DNA from: a virus
DNA length: 64,000 bases
IMG/VR virus record: IMGVR_UViG_3300030061_001386
Location: 1 to 64,000 of that record
Strand: one strand, 5' to 3'
Shown here: positions 57,841 through 64,000 of the stretch, in pieces
Numbering within the stretch: the first letter of the stretch is position 1
Layout: every line of letters starts with the position of its first letter
Program-made: the position numbers and the translations under genes
The notes under the pieces: model-generated
What the model was told of the DNA's origin: nothing
What the model saw: the letters and a program-made list of their open reading frames with translations, nothing else
Database searches by the model: none

Positions 57841-59377
57841 ATTTGCAAGAATGTGCGAAGCAATAGAACAACAGAATAGAACAACAGACAAGATTAGAAT
57901 ACTAGATGAGTCACTTAGTTCATTTAGTAACCCTAATGTTGTATTAGATATTCTATCACTGAATCTTGAGACTAATAACATTGGTAACAAGAGAGCAGTT
58001 ACATGGATTGCTAACTCATTACAGATGTTTGAAGACGAGGTTAAATCACAAGCAGGTATGTGGAGTGATTTAGGTGAAGGAATATACAAGTTTCTAGATG
58101 GTGAGTGGAACAAAGATTCTAACTATACAATTAGAAATATGTATTCGCTCCTAACATTAGATTGTTCTTCTATCAATAGTAATTCATACACTATGATTAA
58201 TGAAGCATTGAATGAAATGTCAGCATTAGAAGTTAAGTGGTTTATTCGCTATTGGCTTAGACACCCTAGAAACGGTATCGGAGAAAAGGCTCTCGCTTCT
58301 CTATTGAAGCGTAGGTTCAACACTCAATTTCGTGAAGAATATCTCAAACTACATTCACCTTCTGAAGTGTTTAGGTATCTATCTAGTGGTAATACACCAC
58401 CAACACATTCAGGAGTTGGTAAGTATATTCAGTGTTCACTAGCGAAGAAGTTTAAGACCCCGTATGTAACACCTGATAATTATCTAATTGATTACAAGTA
58501 TGATGGTAATAGGTATCAGATTCATCGAGACAGGGATAACGTAATTATATTCAACAGGAAAGGTAAGGTAGTCACTAGACAATATCCTGACATAGTTGAG
58601 TTGGCTAAAACGTTTAATGCTAGTACCTTTATTTTAGATACTGAGATTTACCCCGTAGAAAGAGTAGGTAGTACAGCACCTGCTGACCATAAGAAACTAG
58701 CAACAAGAGTTCATTCTAAAGACATTGAAACTGCGGTGGAAACATGTCCTGTACACTTAGTTATCTTTGACATATTATATTACATGGGTCATAGTTTGAT
58801 AGAACAAAAATACAAAGAACGTTTAATTCATATGCCTGACTTTCCTTCTATTAATAGAGCAATATCCTTTACAGATAAAGACATTGAAAGAGCCTATAAC
58901 ATGGCTATCAACGAAGGTTTTGAAGGTATTATGATAAAAGATTTAGACGCTACTTATCAGGCAGGAAGAAGAACTAGTGCTATGGTAAAACACAAACCAC
59001 CTAGAATTGATTTAGATGTAGTGATTACTTCTGCTAAGTATGGTGATGGTAAAAGAAGTAATGTCTTTGGTACGTTTGGTATTTCAGTTAAAGATGACTC
59101 TTCTCCTACTGGTTATCTATCAGTGGGTTCAGTAGGAACAGGATTGTCTGATGGTGATTTAATGTTCTTAACAACTGAACTAAAGAAGATTATTGAGAAG
59201 TTCAATGCTGAAGTTTTCCATGTACTACCTAGAGTTGTATTAGAAGTTACTTGTGACTTAATATCAAGGGATGCAGAAGGTAATTATGGACTGCGTTTTC
59301 CTAGAGTTCTAAGGATTAGAAACGATAAGTTCGCTAAGGAATGTAACTCTATTTTAGACTTGCAGATGATGGCTTAG
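57827..59377 (+). CDS. lig: ATP-dependent DNA ligase, archaeal type
   Basis: 516 residues. N-terminal DNA-binding domain (residues 1-210, with 'WFIRYWLRHPRNGIGEKAL'), adenylation motif I KYDGNR with Lys224, motif III 'VHLVIFDILYYMG', motif IV 'EGIMIKDLDATY', motif V 'AMVKHKPPRIDLDVV', and an OB domain to the end. Length and domain order match archaeal/eukaryotic LigI-type ligases. It seals Okazaki fragments during viral replication. This is the early counterpart of the late ligase at 15559-18153. Confidence 0.92.
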   Translation: MSLIRFARMCEAIEQQNRTTDKIRILDESLSSFSNPNVVLDILSLNLETNNIGNKRAVTWIANSLQMFEDEVKSQAGMWSDLGEGIYKFLDGEWNKDSNYTIRNMYSLLTLDCSSINSNSYTMINEALNEMSALEVKWFIRYWLRHPRNGIGEKALASLLKRRFNTQFREEYLKLHSPSEVFRYLSSGNTPPTHSGVGKYIQCSLAKKFKTPYVTPDNYLIDYKYDGNRYQIHRDRDNVIIFNRKGKVVTRQYPDIVELAKTFNASTFILDTEIYPVERVGSTAPADHKKLATRVHSKDIETAVETCPVHLVIFDILYYMGHSLIEQKYKERLIHMPDFPSINRAISFTDKDIERAYNMAINEGFEGIMIKDLDATYQAGRRTSAMVKHKPPRIDLDVVITSAKYGDGKRSNVFGTFGISVKDDSSPTGYLSVGSVGTGLSDGDLMFLTTELKKIIEKFNAEVFHVLPRVVLEVTCDLISRDAEGNYGLRFPRVLRIRNDKFAKECNSILDLQMMA

Positions 59378-59414
59378 GGTAAATGGTTATGTACCTATTC
59401 GCATAGGGCTAATC

Positions 59415-59870
59415 GTGTGGAATACAGCGTCAGTTGTTGGATTGAACAAAGATGTTATTTCAGGTGTATGTGCAATATTAGCAAAGCCTGTGGTTGTTAT
59501 CAATAGAGATAGTAATCATGATTTGGGGTATAAGGTTAAACTCTCAATTGTAATGAGAGGAGATATGCACTTACTAACTAAAGTACAACGGGTATTTATG
59601 CAGAATGGTATCTACTGTAATATCAAAGAAGTAGAGTCTAAAGTAAGACCTAGACCAATATTGAGGATAGGAAGATTGGAACATATTAGAAACTTTCAAT
59701 CAACCTATCTTCAAAATGCTTTAGATGAAGATAATGCTCTTTACATTGGGGATGAAGGTAGTAGAGATGTATGGCTAAAGTTTCTATTGATACTTGCTAA
59801 TGTTGAAGGAAAGAAACATCTTACATCAGAAGGTCTTGATGAGATATTGAAACTCAAAGGGGTACTCTGA
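59415..59870 (+). CDS. Degenerate LAGLIDADG-like protein
   Basis: 151 residues from a GTG. 'SIVMRGDMHLLTKVQRVFMQ' and 'RPILRIGRLEHIRNFQSTY' recall the beta-sheet saddle of LAGLIDADG domains, but the acidic LAGLIDADG helix itself is not clear. It may be a remnant of a homing endonuclease downstream of ligase. A short frame MVMYLFA stops just before it at about 59,384-59,407. Confidence 0.45.
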   Translation: MWNTASVVGLNKDVISGVCAILAKPVVVINRDSNHDLGYKVKLSIVMRGDMHLLTKVQRVFMQNGIYCNIKEVESKVRPRPILRIGRLEHIRNFQSTYLQNALDEDNALYIGDEGSRDVWLKFLLILANVEGKKHLTSEGLDEILKLKGVL

Positions 59871-60208
59871 TGTTATGCTCTAGATGTAATCATAGAGAAT
59901 CTGAACATAACAGAGATGTATGTTCCGTTTGTTCTATTAATTTAGTAGGTCAAAAAATAGAATCCTTTGGTGTTGGTGAAACAAAAGAAGATATGTCTGA
60001 TTTTGAGATAGTAAGACACCACACTGTTAGGATGTTAATGGATGGATGTAGAGAATGCGGAAACAAAGACTTCGGTTTTGAGGTCGGAGTTAAAGAAGAA
60101 AGCGAATTAAAATGGTATGTAGCGCACATACACTGTGGAAATTGCCACACACAATATAAAGAAATAATGGAAGTGAGAATAAATGAGTCTGATAAAGACA
60201 GCAAATGA
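59870..60208 (+). CDS. Multi-zinc-ribbon protein
   Basis: 112 residues with three cysteine groups: 'CSRCNHRESEH' plus 'VCSVC' at residues 3-22, 'CRECGNKDFGF' in the middle and 'HIHCGNCHTQY' near the end. The latter two together resemble a TFIIS-type zinc ribbon. Possible transcription elongation or RNA polymerase cofactor; unproven. Confidence 0.65.
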   Translation: MLCSRCNHRESEHNRDVCSVCSINLVGQKIESFGVGETKEDMSDFEIVRHHTVRMLMDGCRECGNKDFGFEVGVKEESELKWYVAHIHCGNCHTQYKEIMEVRINESDKDSK

Positions 60209-61034
60209 ACATATGAATAACAAACCAATGATAATAGTAGGTAACACTAAACTAGACAAGATGGACAAAGCGTTGTCTTTCGTGTCTAACAATCCTATTG
60301 TGATGTATGCTAACGAATATACTATTGATGATAATTATAGCATCCCTAGTGATAGAGGTATTATTATTGACGAAGTACACTACAAACCTAATACTGCCTT
60401 AATCAAAAAGACGATGTTAGAGTATAGAGGACAAGTTATATTAGTTTCTGATAATCAAAAATCAGTACCTAAAGAATTGTTTTCATTATGTAAATTGAAG
60501 AGAGCAGGTAAGAAAATAGAACATGAAGTAGAATCACCTAGAGCAGATGATGCTAAAGAGTATGATATTGACATGTATCCTATGATAAGAGAGTATTTGA
60601 AAAACCCTAATCGAGATGAGATAGCATCAATGTTGAAGTTATCTAAACCTAGTGATATTCATTTCTTATCGTGGTTAGTTCCTAACCTACATCCTAACAA
60701 GTTGTCATTTGTAGATTTCTCAGTTAAGAGGCGTTGGCCTAGTTCATATTTTTATGAAATGCTTGCATATACACATGATGGCAGATTAAACCGTAAGATG
60801 CAAATGCCTAAACGTGGTAGTTATTCTAAACTACCCAATTTAGCATCAAGGTTAGGATTAAAACGTCATGAGTGTTATCTACTCACTGACTTACTTAAGG
60901 ATGATAAGTTTGCAGAATATGCTAAAACTAAACTAAACAATGGCGAATGTAGACTATTGGGTTTAGGAGAAAAGAAAAGAAGAAAGAAAACAGATAGAAT
61001 AGTACCACAACAAGGATTGGGAGAGTGGTTTTAA
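60183..61034 (+). CDS. RFC large-subunit-like degenerate AAA protein with PIP box
   Basis: 283 residues. 'MIIVGNTKLDKMD' replaces a P-loop (no GKT), while 'RGIIIDEVHYKP' keeps a Walker B-like DEVH. The C-terminal half is helical and very basic near the end, which is QQGLGEWF, a proper Q-x-x-L-x-x-W-F PCNA-interacting peptide at the extreme C-terminus, as in archaeal RFC-L. The RFC small subunit gene lies two genes downstream. I infer a degenerate clamp-loader arm that fixes the complex to PCNA. The 26-base overlap with the upstream gene makes ATG 60213 an alternative start. Confidence 0.6.
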   Translation: MSLIKTANEHMNNKPMIIVGNTKLDKMDKALSFVSNNPIVMYANEYTIDDNYSIPSDRGIIIDEVHYKPNTALIKKTMLEYRGQVILVSDNQKSVPKELFSLCKLKRAGKKIEHEVESPRADDAKEYDIDMYPMIREYLKNPNRDEIASMLKLSKPSDIHFLSWLVPNLHPNKLSFVDFSVKRRWPSSYFYEMLAYTHDGRLNRKMQMPKRGSYSKLPNLASRLGLKRHECYLLTDLLKDDKFAEYAKTKLNNGECRLLGLGEKKRRKKTDRIVPQQGLGEWF

Positions 61035-61135
61035 TGGATAAGATATGCTTATCCTGTTTACACGTTTTACCTCACGTTAGAACAAGAAGAGGTAACTTAG
61101 TCTGCAAAAGATGTGGACACCGTACAAAGGAGTAA
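61034..61135 (+). CDS. 33-residue zinc microprotein
   Basis: ATG at 61034 overlaps the preceding TAA. CLSCLH at residues 5-10 and CKRCGH at 24-29 form a zinc ribbon with a basic loop. Comparable in size to RpoP-like zinc ribbons of archaeal RNA polymerase, though not recognisably that family. Confidence 0.65.
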   Translation: MDKICLSCLHVLPHVRTRRGNLVCKRCGHRTKE

Positions 61136-61141
61136 AAATAA

Positions 61142-61936
61142 ATGTATAATAATAAGAAAAATAGAAATGTAAAAAATAAGAAAAGTAAAAAACTTTACAC
61201 TAATAGAATGTGGCTTGAAGAACAGTATGTATTAAAAGATAAGTCTGCTAAAGAAATAAGTGATATGTTTAATGTTCCTGTTGGGACTATAATCAAATAT
61301 ATTGAAATGTTTAATTTAGAACTTGAACATAATAGAGAAGAACAACAAGTTAAGGAATACTTCGAAACTGTAAGCAAACCTAAGAAGGTTGAGAAGAAAA
61401 AAGTTTGGGGGTCAAAGCCTAAGAAAAAACCTAAAACACAGAAATACAAATCTAAGACTGTTCTTAAGAGATTGTTCTATGATGAAAATATGCCTATTTA
61501 TCAGATGGCAAAACAATTCGGTGTATCTGAAGCAGTAGTAAGATATTGGTTAAAAAAATATGGATTAACAAAATCAGGTAAAGCCGCATATAGAACACGA
61601 AAAGAGGATAGGTTTCTGTTAGCACAACAACAAACTATTGCCCCTAGAACTGTTCAAGTAAACCCCTATTCTAAACCTACACCTAGTAATATTACAAAGA
61701 ATAGAAAGGCATATAGTACTATTAGAAACTATGAAACAGGGTTGTATGATGTTGTTGGTGTTATAGAACATGAACATGGCTATCATCATCTTGAACATGG
61801 TATGTTCTTAGAGTTAACAAAAGAAGTTGCTTCTGAATTAGCAGTTAATATGAATAGAACAATGGGTCTTAAGGACTCTGAAGCAAATATGATTATTCTA
61901 TCTTCATTAGGTTGGGATAAAAAGGTGAGACAATGA
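61142..61936 (+). CDS. Double helix-turn-helix DNA-binding protein
   Basis: 264 residues. Two related HTH units: 'LKDKSAKEISDMFNVPVGTI' followed by IKYI at residues about 31-54, and 'YDENMPIYQMAKQFGVSEAV' followed by VRYWLKKYGL at about 115-144. A Lys-rich linker (KPKKVEKKKVWGSKPKKKPK) joins them. The C-terminal domain has His-rich 'EHEHGYHHLEHGMFLEL'. Candidate regulator or origin-binding protein; its repeat recognition could suit the iterons at 43.3-43.8 kb, which is speculation. Confidence 0.75.
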   Translation: MYNNKKNRNVKNKKSKKLYTNRMWLEEQYVLKDKSAKEISDMFNVPVGTIIKYIEMFNLELEHNREEQQVKEYFETVSKPKKVEKKKVWGSKPKKKPKTQKYKSKTVLKRLFYDENMPIYQMAKQFGVSEAVVRYWLKKYGLTKSGKAAYRTRKEDRFLLAQQQTIAPRTVQVNPYSKPTPSNITKNRKAYSTIRNYETGLYDVVGVIEHEHGYHHLEHGMFLELTKEVASELAVNMNRTMGLKDSEANMIILSSLGWDKKVRQ

Positions 61937-62850
61937 GCGAATTATGGACAGAGAAATATAGACCAAATAGATTGAGTGAGATAGTAGGACAACTAAGTTT
62001 TGTATTAGATGCAGAACATTGGGTTACATCAGGTAATATGCCTAATGTATTGTTTTACGGTGTAGCAGGTACAGGTAAAACTGCGGCTTCTGTTGCGTTA
62101 GTCAATGAATTACTAGGTGATAATAAACAAGGTAACTTCTTTGAGATTAATGCGTCTGATGATAGGAAACTAGAAACTGTCAGAACCAAGATTAAGGAAA
62201 TTGCATCTACCAAAGTTATCGGTGATGCTCCTTTCAAGATTATACTTCTTGATGAGATGGATGGTATGACTAAAGATGCTCAGAATGCATTGAAGAGAGT
62301 CATGGAAAGGTATGCTGATAATTGTAGGTTCATTATTACATGTAATGAGAGACACAAGATTATTCATCCTCTACAATCTAGATGTGCCAACTACCAATTT
62401 AAGAGAGTCAACCCCACAAGTATGTTAGATATTTTCACAAAAATCTTGGCTGAAGAAGGTGTGAATCAGTATTCTGACGAAGAGTTGCAAAGGTTTATTA
62501 CCTATTTGCAGGGTGATTTGAGACGAGGGATTAACGAATTACAGGCATCCTCATCGAGTAATCGAAGCCTACAAAACCAAATAGACAGAAGTTTAGAACC
62601 GTACTCTGAAATAATGAAAATGATAAATGAAAATGACTATAATAATGCTTTAGAGAAGGTGCATAAATTGATTTACGATTCTACTGATATGAAGACTATA
62701 TGCATTAATTTGCACGATATTATATTAAAGATGGATTCTTCGCACCAATCCAAGTTCAAGATGCTCCGTGTAGTAGGAGAGGCTGAGTGGAGAAGTAGTA
62801 ATATGACTCCAAAAGTATTAGCATCTTGGATGATAGGACAGATGGTGTAA
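61933..62850 (+). CDS. rfcS: Replication factor C small subunit
   Basis: 305 residues. 'WTEKYRPNRLSEIVGQ' at the start is the RFC signature. Walker A GVAGTGKT at 43-50, Walker B 'IILLDEMDGM', sensor 1 'RFIITCNE', the SRC arginine-finger motif in 'LQSRCANYQF', and sensor 2 'GDLRRGINELQ'. It belongs to the archaeal/eukaryotic RFC family that loads PCNA. PCNA and polymerase genes are not in the window. Overlaps the HTH gene by ATGA. Confidence 0.93.
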   Translation: MSELWTEKYRPNRLSEIVGQLSFVLDAEHWVTSGNMPNVLFYGVAGTGKTAASVALVNELLGDNKQGNFFEINASDDRKLETVRTKIKEIASTKVIGDAPFKIILLDEMDGMTKDAQNALKRVMERYADNCRFIITCNERHKIIHPLQSRCANYQFKRVNPTSMLDIFTKILAEEGVNQYSDEELQRFITYLQGDLRRGINELQASSSSNRSLQNQIDRSLEPYSEIMKMINENDYNNALEKVHKLIYDSTDMKTICINLHDIILKMDSSHQSKFKMLRVVGEAEWRSSNMTPKVLASWMIGQMV

Positions 62851-62933
62851 TGGAAGGAGTAGCAGTTTTACTTGGGTTTATTGTATTGAGATTTTTAATG
62901 AGAATGGATAAACGAGGTAGGAGGAGATGGTAA
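62850..62933 (+). CDS. 27-residue single-pass membrane peptide
   Basis: ATG at 62850 overlaps the RFC stop. 'VAVLLGFIVLRFLM' is a membrane segment, followed by a basic end (RMDKRGRRRW). TAATG links it to the next gene. Confidence 0.55.
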   Translation: MEGVAVLLGFIVLRFLMRMDKRGRRRW

Positions 62934-63196
62934 TGAGTAAATTAGATATTAATGAAGACGGCGTAGTGGATATTGAAGATGTTAAACATCTACTACTACG
63001 CTATGAGATAATAGCGTTAGGCGGTGCGTTGCTGATAGTACTGCCTGTACTAAACACGCTAAATTATATCAGCGTAGATTCTAATTTCTTTTGGATATTG
63101 TGTGGCGTAGTCATGCTGACAGAAGGATTAGTGGAAATAAGACACGAAAGAAAAAGAATGAAAACCCCAAAAGGAGGAAAAATAAATGAAAAATGA
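62933..63196 (+). CDS. EF-hand/dockerin-like membrane protein
   Basis: 87 residues from the ATG at 62933 overlapping the previous stop. DINEDGVVDIED at residues 5-16 is a full calcium loop. Two hydrophobic segments follow (about residues 27-47 and 53-70), then a basic tail. The loop would face the cytosol or outside depending on orientation. Confidence 0.7.
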   Translation: MSKLDINEDGVVDIEDVKHLLLRYEIIALGGALLIVLPVLNTLNYISVDSNFFWILCGVVMLTEGLVEIRHERKRMKTPKGGKINEK

Positions 63197-64000
63197 AAAT
63201 GAAATAAAGGAAATGATAGCGAAAACAGCGTCTGCAATCGGTCTAACCGAAGCAGAAGCACTAGCGAAGTTCGATGACATATGTCAGAAGAACAACGTTA
63301 GTGTCCAAGATGAAGGCATGTTATGTCTCAACTTGTGGAAAGAGTTCTACAACAGTGCGTTAAGAGCGCAAAAGAACAGTATGAACACCAATGCAACAAC
63401 AAGTGGTGGCGGATTTTACAAGCAAGCATTTGGTTTCTTTGCATCACTAGATGAAGCAAGAGATATGTTAGCAAGAAAGAATGAAGCAGTTATTACTGAT
63501 TATAGAAGAGATAAAGATACGTCTTTCTCTACTGGTCAAGTAGCAGTGTTCACTGAAGTTGATGGTAAGTACGAAGGTAGAATGATGAGAGATGGTGAAG
63601 AGTTAGTTAAGACTATGGATAAACTACCTGCTAACCATACTGACATGGATGACGGTACATACGTTACTCCTCTTGACACAAACGATGCTGATTGGAATAA
63701 AGCAAGATATGGTAAACCACTTGCTGTTTCAGAATGGAGACGCTCAGGTGTTTTTATCGGAGAAGTTGATGGTAAGTTCGGTAAGTTCTTCTTTAACTAC
63801 AAAGGAGAGTCTACAAAAGACTTCACCCCTAAGACCTTTGAGTTTGTACACTTTGATTGTATCTTAAACTCGAATGATGGTACTAAGATACATGGTGGAA
63901 AAGCAAGAACTCTAGAGTCTCTTGTTGTAAACAGTTCTCTTGCTGATGATGACCCTCGTAAAGAGAATACATCTGACATAAACATGCAAGACGCTTTAAT
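63186..64000 (+). CDS. Partial protein at the right edge, unknown
   Basis: Open frame of 271 codons from the ATG at 63186 to the window end. N-terminal helices (1-60, 'KTASAIGLTEAEALAKFDDI'), then beta-rich sequence with 'GVFIGEVDGKFGKFFFNYKG' and a following 'FVHFDCILNSNDG'. Its position in a replication operon and its beta content would fit an OB-fold single-stranded-DNA-binding protein, but I cannot identify one. AGGAGG upstream. Confidence 0.6.
   Translation, partial: MKNENEIKEMIAKTASAIGLTEAEALAKFDDICQKNNVSVQDEGMLCLNLWKEFYNSALRAQKNSMNTNATTSGGGFYKQAFGFFASLDEARDMLARKNEAVITDYRRDKDTSFSTGQVAVFTEVDGKYEGRMMRDGEELVKTMDKLPANHTDMDDGTYVTPLDTNDADWNKARYGKPLAVSEWRRSGVFIGEVDGKFGKFFFNYKGESTKDFTPKTFEFVHFDCILNSNDGTKIHGGKARTLESLVVNSSLADDDPRKENTSDINMQDAL

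Overview
The window looks like about two thirds or more of the genome of a tailed (head-tail, Caudoviricetes-like) virus that infects an archaeon, probably a planktonic marine one such as Poseidoniia (Marine Group II). The tailed-virus part is plain: large terminase, portal, S78-type prohead protease fused to a scaffold-like tail, major capsid protein, tail tube candidate, a tape measure protein and its chaperone with a lambda-type frameshift. The archaeal part is equally plain: transcription factor B, an archaeal/eukaryotic replication factor C small subunit, ATP-dependent DNA ligases, TATA-box promoters with short or absent leaders, and a C-terminal PCNA-binding box. The host group is inferred from gene content, not shown. 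Both window ends cut through genes.

Layout. Positions 1 to about 38,200 are one long minus-strand late operon, read right to left: small basic and zinc proteins, a candidate small terminase, large accessory proteins, large terminase (26.2-27.6 kb), a LAGLIDADG-type protein, basic proteins, portal (22.4-24.1 kb), a cluster of very small genes, a late DNA ligase, protease and major capsid (12.9-15.5 kb), membrane proteins with a Ras/Arf-like GTPase, connectors, tail tube, tape measure and a partial tail protein. Genes mostly overlap by ATGA. From 38.2 to 42.7 kb lie short genes, nearly all minus, whose promoters share a 34-36 bp palindromic element about 10 bp from a CCC-TATATA box. From 42.7 to 44.7 kb there is no credible protein gene, but there are an origin-like AT-rich tract flanked by GATAAACG iterons and several strongly folded segments that look like non-coding RNAs. 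From 44.7 kb to the right end runs the plus-strand early/replication operon: B12-dependent ribonucleotide reductase, TFB, ThiF/E1-like protein, JAB protease, ligase, clamp loader parts and many zinc-binding microproteins.

Two systems stand out. First, at least thirteen late proteins begin with a short amphipathic tag of the form M-x-W-x-x-(I/V)-(I/L/V)-(K/R), and others carry it at the C-terminus or internally, including the scaffold-like tail of the prohead protease. I read this as a shared capsid-targeting tag that loads a large protein cargo (DNA-binding proteins, a metalloprotease-like protein, very large unknown proteins) into the head. Second, the early operon encodes a beta-grasp ubiquitin/MoaD-like protein ending in Gly-Gly-Tyr, a minimal E1, a JAMM protease able in principle to trim the extra Tyr, and possibly an E2-like protein: the parts of a viral ubiquitin-like conjugation pathway.

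How the genes may work together: early products (RNR, ligase, RFC, zinc proteins, HTH protein) make DNA and, through viral TFB, could redirect host RNA polymerase to the CCC-TATATA promoters of the 38-43 kb regulon; the late operon then builds the virion and fills it with tagged proteins. All functions are read from sequence motifs only.
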